From: Actinomycetota bacterium
GTDB taxonomy: Bacteria; Actinomycetota; Coriobacteriia; Anaerosomatales; UBA912
Assembly: GCA_023488435.1 (NCBI GenBank)
Contig: JAMDCK010000021.1
Location: forward strand, 1 to 43,959
Direction: 5' to 3'
DNA length: 43,959 bases
In this document: positions 18,000-26,775 of the stretch, one piece after another
Layout: each line of letters opens with the position of its first letter
Position numbering within the stretch: the stretch's first letter is position 1
Notes under the pieces: generated by a model
What the model saw: only the letters and a program-made list of their open reading frames with translations
What the model was told of the DNA's origin: nothing
Database searches by the model: none
Position numbers and translations under genes: made by a program

Positions 18000-18724
18000 A
18001 AATCCTACCAGCGATCGATATCCTCGACGGCAAAGCCGTGCGCCTCTACCAGGGGCGTCTGGATGCCGTGAAAATCTATAACGACGACCCCGTCGACCAG
18101 GCCAGGCAGTGGGCCGACCAAGGTGCGGAGTGGATTCACGTCGTCGACCTCGATGGTGCCGTGTTGGGCGAGCCGAGGAACGCTGAGATCATCGCAGCGA
18201 TCGTGGCTGCTGTGGATGTGCCTATTCAGACCGGCGGTGGCGTCCGGTCCATGGATACCATCGATAGGCTGTTCGATCTGGGTGTCACCAGGGTTGTTCT
18301 CGGCACTGCGCTAGTGTCGGACCCGGATTTAGTGGAGGCAGCCTGCCACAAGCACGAGGGCATCGTCGCTGGAATCGACGCGAAGGACGGTAAAGTCGCG
18401 ATCGAAGGCTGGAAGCAGGGCACAGAGAGGGGTGTCCTCGAACTCATCCAGGAGCTCAGCGTGCTTGGCCTGAGGCGGGTAGTCTACACCGACATCGGGC
18501 GGGACGGCACCCGGACCGGCGTGAATTACGGCGCCTATCGTGCTCTGGTCGATCAGACGGACCTACAGATCATTGCGAGCGGTGGAGTGGCGACGCTGAC
18601 CGATATCCGGGACCTTGCAACCATCGGCGACCAGGTAGAAGGAGTCATCGTCGGAACGGCTCTCTATGAGAACGAATTCACCCTTCGGCAAGCGATGTCT
18701 GCCGCAAGAAATCCCGCGGAGTAG
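17996..18724 (+). CDS. hisA: ProFAR isomerase
   Basis: A 242-residue (beta/alpha)8 barrel carrying out the Amadori rearrangement of ProFAR to PRFAR. Asp8 in ILPAIDILDGKAVRL is the general base. Further signatures are VVDLDGA, IQTGGGVRS, GIDAKDGKVAIEGW, YTDIGRDGT and IASGGVATL. Bifunctional PriA of many Actinobacteria has the same fold. The presence of tryptophan genes is not known here, so a PriA-type dual role cannot be excluded. GTG 17996 overlaps the hisH stop (GTGA). Confidence 0.93.
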   Translation: MKILPAIDILDGKAVRLYQGRLDAVKIYNDDPVDQARQWADQGAEWIHVVDLDGAVLGEPRNAEIIAAIVAAVDVPIQTGGGVRSMDTIDRLFDLGVTRVVLGTALVSDPDLVEAACHKHEGIVAGIDAKDGKVAIEGWKQGTERGVLELIQELSVLGLRRVVYTDIGRDGTRTGVNYGAYRALVDQTDLQIIASGGVATLTDIRDLATIGDQVEGVIVGTALYENEFTLRQAMSAARNPAE

Positions 18725-18733
18725 TGATCGCGC

Positions 18734-19501
<768 letters not shown>

Positions 19502-19518
19502 AGGAAAGGGCGTGTGTC

Positions 19519-19875
19519 ATGCAGCGTGAAGAAGGCTTACTGGTACCAGCGGAGCTGACTTTCGATGCCGCCGGATTGATACCTGCCGTCGTTCAACAGC
19601 ACGATACCGGCGAGGTTCTCATGGTGGCCTACATGAATCTGGAGTCCCTCGAAAAGACTCTGGAGACCAAAGCCACTTGGTTTTGGAGTCGTTCCCGAAA
19701 GAAGTATTGGATGAAGGGCGAGAGCTCGGGCAACATTCAGGCGGTCGTGGACGTGCGCTACGACTGCGACGCTGATTGCCTTCTGGTTCTTGTCGATCAG
19801 GTCGGAGTCGCCTGTCATACCGAGCGCAGGTCGTGCTTTTACCGATCGCTTCTGGAGGTGGACGCAGATGTCTGA
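19519..19875 (+). CDS. hisI: Phosphoribosyl-AMP cyclohydrolase
   Basis: A 118-residue stand-alone cyclohydrolase opening the adenine ring of phosphoribosyl-AMP. Characteristic segments are [36 protein letters not shown] and the zinc/magnesium cysteines in [12 protein letters not shown] and [21 protein letters not shown] lies upstream of ATG 19519. The end overlaps the hisE start by eight bases. The gene encodes only the cyclohydrolase half of the fused HisIE of enterobacteria. Confidence 0.95.
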   Translation: MQREEGLLVPAELTFDAAGLIPAVVQQHDTGEVLMVAYMNLESLEKTLETKATWFWSRSRKKYWMKGESSGNIQAVVDVRYDCDADCLLVLVDQVGVACHTERRSCFYRSLLEVDADV

Positions 19876-20185
19876 AGTCAGGCACGGCAAGGACGTCGGG
19901 CAAGTGCTCTCGGAGCTCTTCGAGGTGCTGGAAAGCAGGCGCGGTCAAGTCGATGTCGGTGGCGAGAGCTACACTGCGCAGCTACTAGCGGGGCCCGAGG
20001 ATCGCCTGCTCAAAAAGATTGGGGAGGAAGCCACCGAGGTGGTCATGGCAGCCAAAGACGCTGACGCGGTCCAGCTGCGATACGAGATCGCGGATCTTCT
20101 CTACCATGTGATGGTCGTGATGGTGCGCTACGGCTTGACGCTCGATGACGTCGCGGATGAACTAGCGGGTCGCCGGAAGAGCTAG
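19868..20185 (+). CDS. hisE: Phosphoribosyl-ATP pyrophosphatase
   Basis: 105 residues of the all-alpha NTP pyrophosphohydrolase (MazG-like) fold, removing pyrophosphate from phosphoribosyl-ATP. The metal-binding acidic motif appears as [16 protein letters not shown] with a second cluster in [13 protein letters not shown]. The start is ATG 19868, with GGAGGTG at 19854-19860. The frame extends upstream, but homologues begin near here. It is the last his gene; no gene for histidinol-phosphate phosphatase follows. Confidence 0.93.
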   Translation: MSEVRHGKDVGQVLSELFEVLESRRGQVDVGGESYTAQLLAGPEDRLLKKIGEEATEVVMAAKDADAVQLRYEIADLLYHVMVVMVRYGLTLDDVADELAGRRKS

Positions 20186-20198
20186 AAGCTCGCAAGAG

Positions 20199-20342
20199 CT
20201 ATCGGGTCGCGTTCGTCACCTTGATTACATAGCCAGTGCCCGAACAATCAGGACACCGGACATTCTTGGGGCGTCCGCTTGCATCGGTGATGTGGACGAC
20301 TTTGTTGCCCTTGCACTTTGGGCAAGGCGATTTGCTTATCAT
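20199..20342 (-). CDS. 47-residue zinc-ribbon protein
   Basis: A short minus-strand ORF of 48 codons including the stop. It starts at ATG 20342 with GGGAG upstream and ends at TAG 20199-20201. It encodes two Cys pairs, CPKC (7-10) and CPDC (30-33), the second followed by SGTGYVIKV. This resembles one half of the DnaJ-type zinc finger or small rubredoxin-like ribbons. A near-consensus promoter (20376-20404) lies 34 bases upstream, which strongly supports a real gene. The partner and function are unknown; nucleic-acid or protein binding via a single zinc is expected. It is convergent with hisE, with 13 bases between stops. Confidence 0.75.
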   Translation of the reverse strand: MISKSPCPKCKGNKVVHITDASGRPKNVRCPDCSGTGYVIKVTNATR

Positions 20343-20375
20343 CGGCGCGCGGCTCCCTGATCTAAGCTATTCCGC

Positions 20376-20404
20376 ATTATACTGCGAGTGACTGGAATTG
20401 TTAA
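20376..20404 (-). promoter_or_regulatory. Promoter for the minus-strand zinc-ribbon gene
   Basis: Read on the minus strand, TTAACA (20404-20399) and a perfect TATAAT (20381-20376) are separated by exactly 17 bases, 11 of 12 consensus positions. Predicted transcription start is near 20369, about 27 bases before the ATG at 20342. Confidence 0.8.
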
Positions 20405-20521
20405 GAAAGATTAGGCTTTCCAGTCATGAGCTTCAGTTCTCACGCCTCAAGTTGCAAAAACGAGGCCAGAGGATTCAACTTTTCGGCCAGGAAGGGGGAT
20501 GTAGCTCCCGTCAGTTTTGAG

Positions 20522-20527
20522 TATAAT
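20522..20527 (+). promoter_or_regulatory. Probable -10 box of the opp operon promoter
   Basis: A perfect TATAAT, about 73 bases before the oppA start, in an AT-rich patch unlike the surrounding GC-rich DNA. The -35 region (around 20499-20504, ATGTAG) is poor, so an activator may be involved. Transcription would start near 20534. Confidence 0.5.
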
Positions 20528-20599
20528 AGGCCGGATAGTGAATAGATGAGATGCTAGGGCCAGCAGGGACATGACCGCGGATTGAATGGAGGAAGTCAC

Positions 20600-22249
20600 T
20601 TGAGATCCAGATCGAGCAAGTGGTTGGTAGCGGCACTCGGTGCCGTACTCGTGGCGGCGATGCTCTTCGCTACGGGATGTGCTCCACAAGAGCAGGAGCC
20701 TGCACCGCCTCAAGACGAGGTGCAGAGGGGCGGAACACTGAGCTTCTACATCAGTGAGCCTGCGTTCATCGATCCCTTCAACCTACAGGAATCGGAGGGC
20801 ACCCAGGTCGGCCAAGCACTCTTCGACAGCCTGGTGAGCTTCGACCCAATCACCTCCGAGATCATTCCCGCTGCTGCGGCTAGCTGGGAATCCAACGAGG
20901 ATGCCACTGTTTGGACCTTCAACCTTGTTGAAGGTGCGACTTTCCACAACGGTCGCGAGGTCACCGCCGCGGACTTCAAGTTCGCCTGGGAGCGCATCGT
21001 CAACCCGGAGAACCAGTCTGAGATCTCCTACCACCTCTCTGCGGTGGAGGGCTTTGAAGCAATGGCATCCGGAGCCGCCACTGAGCTTGCAGGTGTCAGG
21101 GTCGTAGACGATCTAACCCTTGAAGTAACGCTTTCTTACGCCTTCGCCGACTTTGAGTTTGTCGTCGGCCATCCTGCTCTCGCTCCTGTGCCTCGCGAGG
21201 AAGTCGAGCCGGATCCTGCGGCCTTCGGTGCGATGCCGATCGGCAACGGCCCATTCAGAATGAGTGAGCCATGGGCGCGGGATCAGTTCATCAGAATCGA
21301 AAGGTTCGAGGACTACTACGGTACCGCACCGAACATCGACGCTGTCGATTTCCGCATCCTTGCCGACATGGACACTGCGTTCCTTGAGTTCCAGGCCGGT
21401 AACCTCGACTTCACTCGGATACCGTCGGGCCAGATCGACGCCACGGTCGATCAGTATGGTCGTAGCCCTGATGGCTACACCGCCAACCCCGGCGAGCAAG
21501 TCCTCCTCGGCAACGAGTCGGCAACCTACTACCTGCTTATGAACAACACGCAGGAAGTGTTCCAGAACCCACAGGTTCGCGAGGCGCTGTCTCTGGCGAT
21601 CAATCGCCAGGCAATCTGCGATATCGTCTTCGAGGGAACAAGGACTCCGGCTAGCGGAATCGTGCCTCCTGGCATCGTCGGCTTCACTGAGGATGCGTGG
21701 GAGAACTCAAGGTACGATGTCGATGCAGCAAAAGCTGCCCTGGAAGAGGCAGGATTCCCCAACGGCGATGGCCTACCCCCGATCGTGCTTGAGTACAACT
21801 CAGGTGCCGGACACGAGGATATCTTGCAGCTGGTCCAGAGCGACTTTGCGGCTATCGGTATCGAGTCCGAGCTCAAGGGTATGGAGTGGGCAGCTTACCT
21901 AGATCGACTCGCCGAGAGGACCTACCAGATGGGTCGCTTGGGATGGGTCGCCGACTACCCGATCATGGACAACTTCCTGTACCCGCTCTTCAAGTCAGGT
22001 AGCTCTGACAACTTCGCCGGTTACACCAACCCCGAAGTCGACAGGATGCTCGAGCAGGCTCGTAAGACCGTCGATGATGCAGAGCGCATCGCTCTGTACC
22101 AAGAGATCGAGGCCGCTATCGGCGCCGATATGCCTGTGATTCCATTGATGTACTACAGCCACACGCGGGTTGCCTCGGAAAGAGTTCGCGATGGCGTGAT
22201 GAGCCCCAAGGGACTCTTCGCCTTCGAGAGCGTTTGGCTTGCACAGTAA
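20600..22249 (+). CDS. oppA: Oligopeptide ABC transporter, substrate-binding lipoprotein
   Basis: 549 residues of the family 5 solute-binding proteins (DppA/OppA). An N-terminal signal peptide ends in lipobox LFATGC with Cys27 as the lipid site, followed by an acidic/proline linker. Family features include RGGTLSFYISEP, the WTFNLVEGATFHNGREVTAADF segment spread near residues 100-130, and a C-terminal PLMYYSHTRVASERVRDGV. The frame is open from TTG 20582, but TTG 20600 is chosen because GGAGGA (20588-20593) is 6 bases upstream. It captures peptides outside the membrane for the OppBCDF importer encoded next. Peptide specificity cannot be told from sequence. Confidence 0.92.
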   Translation: MRSRSSKWLVAALGAVLVAAMLFATGCAPQEQEPAPPQDEVQRGGTLSFYISEPAFIDPFNLQESEGTQVGQALFDSLVSFDPITSEIIPAAAASWESNEDATVWTFNLVEGATFHNGREVTAADFKFAWERIVNPENQSEISYHLSAVEGFEAMASGAATELAGVRVVDDLTLEVTLSYAFADFEFVVGHPALAPVPREEVEPDPAAFGAMPIGNGPFRMSEPWARDQFIRIERFEDYYGTAPNIDAVDFRILADMDTAFLEFQAGNLDFTRIPSGQIDATVDQYGRSPDGYTANPGEQVLLGNESATYYLLMNNTQEVFQNPQVREALSLAINRQAICDIVFEGTRTPASGIVPPGIVGFTEDAWENSRYDVDAAKAALEEAGFPNGDGLPPIVLEYNSGAGHEDILQLVQSDFAAIGIESELKGMEWAAYLDRLAERTYQMGRLGWVADYPIMDNFLYPLFKSGSSDNFAGYTNPEVDRMLEQARKTVDDAERIALYQEIEAAIGADMPVIPLMYYSHTRVASERVRDGVMSPKGLFAFESVWLAQ

Positions 22250-22274
22250 GACTGAATGACGTTCGATAGACCAG

Positions 22275-22310
22275 GCGTGCCGGGACGTGCTGCATGGCGT
22301 CTCGGCACGC
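22275..22310 (+). terminator. Strong hairpin between oppA and oppB (attenuator or mRNA stabiliser)
   Basis: A 13-pair stem, 22275-22287 with 22298-22310 (12 Watson-Crick pairs and one G-U), encloses a 10-base loop. No T run follows, so a classical terminator is unlikely. Such hairpins after binding-protein genes often protect the upstream message or partly stop polymerase, giving more binding protein than permease. Confidence 0.65.
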
Positions 22311-22371
22311 AGGGTGTTGGTGGCTGTGGCCGACAAGCGGTGCACAGACGGTAGAGACAAGAGAGTGATGG

Positions 22372-23349
22372 ATGTTCAAGTACGTTGCGCGGCGCCTGCT
22401 GCAGATGATCCCGGTATTCCTGGGTGTGACGTTGTTGCTGTTCGTTCTTCGCGCTCCCGGTGTGCTGCCCGGCGATCCCGTAAGGATGATCACTGGCGAA
22501 CGGGCCATCTCCGAGCAACTTAGGGCTCAGGTGATCAAGGAGCACGCGCTTGATCAACCCCTGCACGTCCAGTACTGGATCTACTTGACCAACCTTGCGC
22601 AGGGCGACCTGGGTGAATCCTTTCAGCGTGGTCGCCCCGTGGTCGACATCTTCGCCGAGAAGTTCCCCAACACTTTGCGATTAGCGTTGGCCGCCATATT
22701 CATCGAACTTATCGTCGGCGTGGCCGCTGGCATCATTTCGGCTATCAAACGGTACTCTTTTTGGGACGTGTTCGTGACCTTATCAACATCGGTTCTGGTC
22801 TCGGTCCCGGTCTTCTGGTTAGGCATGCTCCTGCAGATACTCTTCGGCATACAGATGAAAGAGTGGACCAGCGGAGCGTTCTTCTTACCGATATCTCAGA
22901 TGTCCTCTGCTCAATTTCCCGATTGGGCACACCTTATACTGCCGGCAATCACGCTCGCTTCCGTTTCAACCGCCTATGTCGCCCGGATTATGCGAAGCCA
23001 GATGCTCGAGGCTATGAGCCAGGACTACATCCGCACTGCTCAAGCCAAAGGGCTATCGCGTAATGCGGTCACATTCAAGCATGGTCTGAAGAATGCCATG
23101 ATCCCAGTGGTCACCTTCATCGGCATAGACTTCGGGGCGATGATGGGTGGGGCCATCCTGACGGAGTCGGTGTTTAGCTGGCCCGGAGTCGGTCGTGAGA
23201 TATTCCTTGCGGTTGGCCAACGGGACTGGCCCATAGTGATGGGCGGCGTCATCATCGTCGTCATAATCGTGATGATCATCAACCTCCTGGTCGACTTGAG
23301 TTACGCCGCTTTGGATCCCAGGATCAAGTACTCGGGAGCGAAGCGATGA
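22372..23349 (+). CDS. oppB: Oligopeptide ABC transporter permease OppB
   Basis: A 325-residue membrane permease with about six helices. The N-terminus MFKYVARRLLQMIPVFLGVT is typical of the DppB/OppB family. The ATPase-coupling EAA loop is at YIRTAQAKGLSRNAVTFKH with the following GLKNAMIPVVTFIG. TESVFSWPGVGR is another family signature. It forms the transmembrane channel with OppC. ATG 22372 follows a GAGAGTG stretch. It overlaps oppC by four bases (ATGA). Confidence 0.93.
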   Translation: MFKYVARRLLQMIPVFLGVTLLLFVLRAPGVLPGDPVRMITGERAISEQLRAQVIKEHALDQPLHVQYWIYLTNLAQGDLGESFQRGRPVVDIFAEKFPNTLRLALAAIFIELIVGVAAGIISAIKRYSFWDVFVTLSTSVLVSVPVFWLGMLLQILFGIQMKEWTSGAFFLPISQMSSAQFPDWAHLILPAITLASVSTAYVARIMRSQMLEAMSQDYIRTAQAKGLSRNAVTFKHGLKNAMIPVVTFIGIDFGAMMGGAILTESVFSWPGVGREIFLAVGQRDWPIVMGGVIIVVIIVMIINLLVDLSYAALDPRIKYSGAKR

Positions 23350-24236
23350 CTGCTGATCAGACAGTTACAGTTCAGAAGAGTCGTACGTTGTGGGGGGACG
23401 CCTGGCGGCGTCTGCGCAAGAATAAGCTTGCCGTAGTTAGCATGGCCTGGGTGGTTCTTATCGTTACGGTTGCCCTCTCAGCCGACCTGTGGGTGCCAAC
23501 GACGTTTGCTGACCCCCTTGCAATCAACACCACCCCAGGCGCGAGCCTGCAGGCTCCTTCGGCAGAGCATCCTTTTGGGACGGATAGGTTGGGCAGGGAT
23601 GTCCTCTCCCGAGTCATATATGGAGCCCGCATATCACTTGCGGTCGGCCTCATCGCCGTTGCGATATCGCTCGTCATCGGTTTGACCTTGGGTGCGATAT
23701 CGGGCTACTTCGGCGGGCTCGTTGACACTCTTGTCATGCGCAGTGCCGATGTGTTCTTCGCTTTCCCGTACATCCTTTTTGCAATAGCGCTCGTCGCAGT
23801 ATTGGGGCCCAGCTATCAGAACGTGTTCATAGCGATCGGGATATTAGGCTGGCCCGCCATTGCGCGGGTCTTTAGAAGCTCGATCCTTTCGGTCAAGCAG
23901 AACGAGTATGTCGATGCCGCCAGGGCCATGGGCGCCTCTCATGTTCGCATACTGTTCAGGCACATCATGCCCAACGCTATAGCGCCTATCATCGTCTACG
24001 GAACGATGAGTATCGGTGGTGCCATCATCACCGAAGCGGCACTATCGTTCCTTGGGATGGGGGTCCAGCCGCCGACGCCCTCGTGGGGCCTGATGCTTTC
24101 CGATGCCAGGGCGCTGATGTTCGTTGCGCCGTGGCTTGTCTTCTGGCCGGGGCTGGCGATCCTAACTACGGTTCTGGCGTTCGTTCTCATGGGCGATGGT
24201 TTGCGCGACGCACTTGACGTGAAGATGAAGGACTGA
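23346..24236 (+). CDS. oppC: Oligopeptide ABC transporter permease OppC
   Basis: A 296-residue permease. A cytosolic N-terminal stretch (LWGDAWRRLRKNKLAVVSM) precedes the first helix. HPFGTDRLGRDVLSRVIYGARIS is the OppC/DppC signature, here spread over two adjacent segments. The EAA loop is YVDAARAMGASHVRILFRHI, and the terminal LMGDGLRDALDVKMKD is characteristic. It is translationally coupled to oppB and lies two bases before oppD, so the genes are one transcript. Confidence 0.94.
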   Translation: MTADQTVTVQKSRTLWGDAWRRLRKNKLAVVSMAWVVLIVTVALSADLWVPTTFADPLAINTTPGASLQAPSAEHPFGTDRLGRDVLSRVIYGARISLAVGLIAVAISLVIGLTLGAISGYFGGLVDTLVMRSADVFFAFPYILFAIALVAVLGPSYQNVFIAIGILGWPAIARVFRSSILSVKQNEYVDAARAMGASHVRILFRHIMPNAIAPIIVYGTMSIGGAIITEAALSFLGMGVQPPTPSWGLMLSDARALMFVAPWLVFWPGLAILTTVLAFVLMGDGLRDALDVKMKD

Positions 24237-24238
24237 GC

Positions 24239-25255
24239 ATGTCTGAGCTACTGCAGGTCAACTCACTGGCCACACACTTCAAAACGACCGACGGCGTTGT
24301 CCGCGCCGTCGACGGCGTCTCCTTCTCGCTAGCCCCGGGCCGCACCCTAGCCGTCGTCGGCGAGTCAGGCTCGGGGAAGTCCGTCACGGCGCTCTCGGTG
24401 ATGCGACTCATACCGGAACCCGGCGGGAAGATCGTCTCGGGCGAGGTTCTCTACAAGGGCGCTGACGTGCTGAAGATGACTGACTCGGAGGTCCGCGGAC
24501 TTAGAGGCGATCGCATCGCGATGATCTTTCAGGACCCCATGACCTCACTGAACCCGGTTTTCCGCATCGGAAATCAGGTCGGAGAGACGCTCATGGTGCA
24601 CAAGGGAATGAATCGCAAGGAGTCCTTCGAGCGCGCGATAGAGTTGCTCGACATGGTCGGCATCCCACACGCCAAGTCCCGTGCGCGCGACTATCCGCAC
24701 CAGTTCTCGGGCGGGATGCGCCAGCGGGCTATGATCGCGATGGCGCTCGCATGCGAGCCTGACATTCTGATTGCCGATGAGCCCACCACCGCCCTCGACG
24801 TGACCATCCAGGCGCAGATACTCGACTTGTTGCTCGATCTGCAGCAAAGGACCGGGACCGCCATCATCATGATCACTCACGACCTGGGCGTCGTAGCAGA
24901 CATAGCCGATGACGTGATGGTCATGTACGCAGGCAAGCAGGTAGAGTACGGAAAGGCCGATGAGGTCTTCTATCAACCGAGGCACCCCTACGCTTGGGGC
25001 CTGCTCGACAGTCTTCCTCGGCATGACGTTGGCAGCAAGGGGTCGCTGCTGCCGATCATGGGCCAGCCGCCCAGTCTTATCAACCTGCCAAGCGGGTGCG
25101 CCTTCCACCCCCGATGCGCTTATGCGCGCGAGATTTGTTCTGCGCAAACCCCGGCTTTGGTCGATGTAGGCGACGGACATCTTGCGGCCTGTCATTTCGC
25201 GAGTGACCCGGGCTTCACGCGCAAGGCTTCGCCCGCAACGGATGAGGTGGCATGA
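24239..25255 (+). CDS. oppD: Oligopeptide ABC transporter ATPase OppD
   Basis: 338 residues. It has Walker A GESGSGKS (41-48), the Q-loop [12 protein letters not shown], signature FSGGMRQR, Walker [13 protein letters not shown] and the H-loop [15 protein letters not shown]-terminal oligopeptide/dipeptide transporter extension holds Cys-rich [15 protein letters not shown] and a late ACHF, which in this family can bind an iron-sulfur cluster. It couples ATP hydrolysis to peptide import with OppF. ATG 24239 follows the oppC stop by two bases. Confidence 0.95.
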   Translation: MSELLQVNSLATHFKTTDGVVRAVDGVSFSLAPGRTLAVVGESGSGKSVTALSVMRLIPEPGGKIVSGEVLYKGADVLKMTDSEVRGLRGDRIAMIFQDPMTSLNPVFRIGNQVGETLMVHKGMNRKESFERAIELLDMVGIPHAKSRARDYPHQFSGGMRQRAMIAMALACEPDILIADEPTTALDVTIQAQILDLLLDLQQRTGTAIIMITHDLGVVADIADDVMVMYAGKQVEYGKADEVFYQPRHPYAWGLLDSLPRHDVGSKGSLLPIMGQPPSLINLPSGCAFHPRCAYAREICSAQTPALVDVGDGHLAACHFASDPGFTRKASPATDEVA

Positions 25256-25258
25256 GCC

Positions 25259-26269
25259 ATGACTGAAATACTTCGGGTTGAGAGCCTACGCAAGCACTTC
25301 CCGGTCGAGCAGGGTATGTTCAGCTCACACCTCGGCCGAAAGGTCTACGCTGTCGACGACGTGTCGTTCTCGGTCAATGAAGGCGAGACGCTGGGTCTTG
25401 TAGGCGAATCCGGGTGCGGCAAGTCCACTACCGGCCGATGCGTGACCAGGCTGCTCGAGAAGACTTCCGGGAGCGTCACATTCGAGGGAGCAGAGATTGG
25501 CAAGCTAGGCGGCAAGGCGCTCAAGGCTTTCAGGCGAGATGTGCAGATCATCTTCCAGGATCCTTACGCATCACTGAATCCGAGGATGACGATCGGCGAG
25601 ATCGTCCGAGAACCGCTTTCTGTCCACGGTATCGGCACTCGCGATGAGCGCCGAGCCCAGGTCAAGGAGCTTCTCGAGGTCGTCGGGTTGAATCCTGAGC
25701 ACGTCAACCGCTTCCCGCATGAGTTTTCGGGTGGACAAAGACAGCGCATCGGCATCGCTCGTGCACTCGCTTTGCGCCCCAAGCTCATCGTCTGCGATGA
25801 GCCCGTGTCGGCGTTGGACGTCTCGATTCAGGCCCAGATCATCAACCTGCTCGAGGATCTGCAGAAGACGTTCGGGCTGACATATCTGTTCATCGCCCAC
25901 GATCTGTCGGTAGTACGTCACATCTCTGATAGAATCGCTGTGATGTATCTGGGCAAGATCGTCGAGTCTGGGGACTGGAGGGGAGTCTACGATACTCCGC
26001 ATCACCCTTACACACAGTCATTACTGTCCGCCGCTCCGCTGCCTGACCCCAAGGCGCAGCGCTCGCGGGGGCGCATCATCTTGCATGGAGACGTCCCCAG
26101 CCCGATCGACCCTCCGTCTGGTTGCCGATTCCACACTCGCTGCCCGATCGCGCAGTTCCCGCAGTGCGCCGAGATCGAGCCGCCTCTCGCCGAGGTTGCG
26201 CCAGGACACCTTGCGGCCTGCCATTTCGCGAAGCCGCTGCCTATCGATACCGAGTCGCCTGCTAAGTGA
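25259..26269 (+). CDS. oppF: Oligopeptide ABC transporter ATPase OppF
   Basis: 336 residues, the second ATPase of the importer. Walker A GESGCGKS (49-56), Q-loop [12 protein letters not shown], signature FSGGQRQR, Walker [13 protein letters not shown] and H-loop [13 protein letters not shown] are all intact. The C-terminal extension carries [16 protein letters not shown] and ACHF, matching the cysteine pattern in OppD. It starts three bases after the oppD stop. Both ATPases look catalytically complete. Confidence 0.95.
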   Translation: MTEILRVESLRKHFPVEQGMFSSHLGRKVYAVDDVSFSVNEGETLGLVGESGCGKSTTGRCVTRLLEKTSGSVTFEGAEIGKLGGKALKAFRRDVQIIFQDPYASLNPRMTIGEIVREPLSVHGIGTRDERRAQVKELLEVVGLNPEHVNRFPHEFSGGQRQRIGIARALALRPKLIVCDEPVSALDVSIQAQIINLLEDLQKTFGLTYLFIAHDLSVVRHISDRIAVMYLGKIVESGDWRGVYDTPHHPYTQSLLSAAPLPDPKAQRSRGRIILHGDVPSPIDPPSGCRFHTRCPIAQFPQCAEIEPPLAEVAPGHLAACHFAKPLPIDTESPAK

Positions 26270-26295
26270 CTCGAGCCTTCTAGAAAGGGGAGCGG

Positions 26296-26775
26296 ATGAG
26301 ACCTGATCCATCCGAACGACTCGACGAGCGCGCAGTCACTGTGTGGCGCATACAGAGCCTGATCTCAGTTGCTGTTCTGGGGTCCGGGCTGCTTGTGCTC
26401 GCAGTTCTCTACCGGTTCAATGTGATTCCATGGCAGGTATTGCCAGTTGCGGCGGTGGCCCTACTGACCTGGGGGTTGCTGTCGGTGGGGTTGTTTCCCA
26501 GAGTACTCTGGCTCAGGTGGCGCTATGAGGTCCTCGACACAGAGATCGATCTGAAGTTCGGCCTGTTGATCCAGAAGCGCACGATCATCCCGATGGCGAG
26601 GGTCCAGCATGTTGACACGAAGGCGGGACCTTTGTTGCGAGCGTTCGGTCTGGCCGATGTCACCATCGCCACAGCCGCCGGAATGCACGAGATCCCTGGC
26701 CTCTCCAACGAGGTGGCCGACGCTCTTCGCGATCGCATCGCACTATCCGCTGGAATGATCGAGGACGTGCTTTGA
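26296..26775 (+). CDS. Membrane protein with bacterial PH-like domain (YdbS type)
   Basis: 159 residues. Two helices (about 20-40 and 47-67) are followed by a bPH2 (DUF304) domain with WRYEVLDTEIDLKFGLLIQKRTIIPMARVQHVDT signatures spread over about 30 residues and a GLADVTIATAAGMHEIPGL end. GAAAGGGGAGC precedes ATG 26296. Its stop overlaps the start of the larger PH-domain protein, the usual ydbS-ydbT arrangement in Bacillus and relatives. A role in envelope stress or resistance to antimicrobial compounds is suggested for that pair; not demonstrable here. Confidence 0.85.
   Translation: MRPDPSERLDERAVTVWRIQSLISVAVLGSGLLVLAVLYRFNVIPWQVLPVAAVALLTWGLLSVGLFPRVLWLRWRYEVLDTEIDLKFGLLIQKRTIIPMARVQHVDTKAGPLLRAFGLADVTIATAAGMHEIPGLSNEVADALRDRIALSAGMIEDVL

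Larger units (their letters stand above)
20186..20599. other. Intergenic stretch between hisE and oppA
   Basis: These 414 bases contain the minus-strand zinc-ribbon gene and its promoter, then about 195 bases leading to oppA. The leader holds a perfect -10 box at 20522. A short AGCTC-GCAA-GAGCT hairpin lies just after hisE at about 20187-20200, overlapping the zinc-ribbon stop, without a following T run. No other coding signal was seen. Confidence 0.6.
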
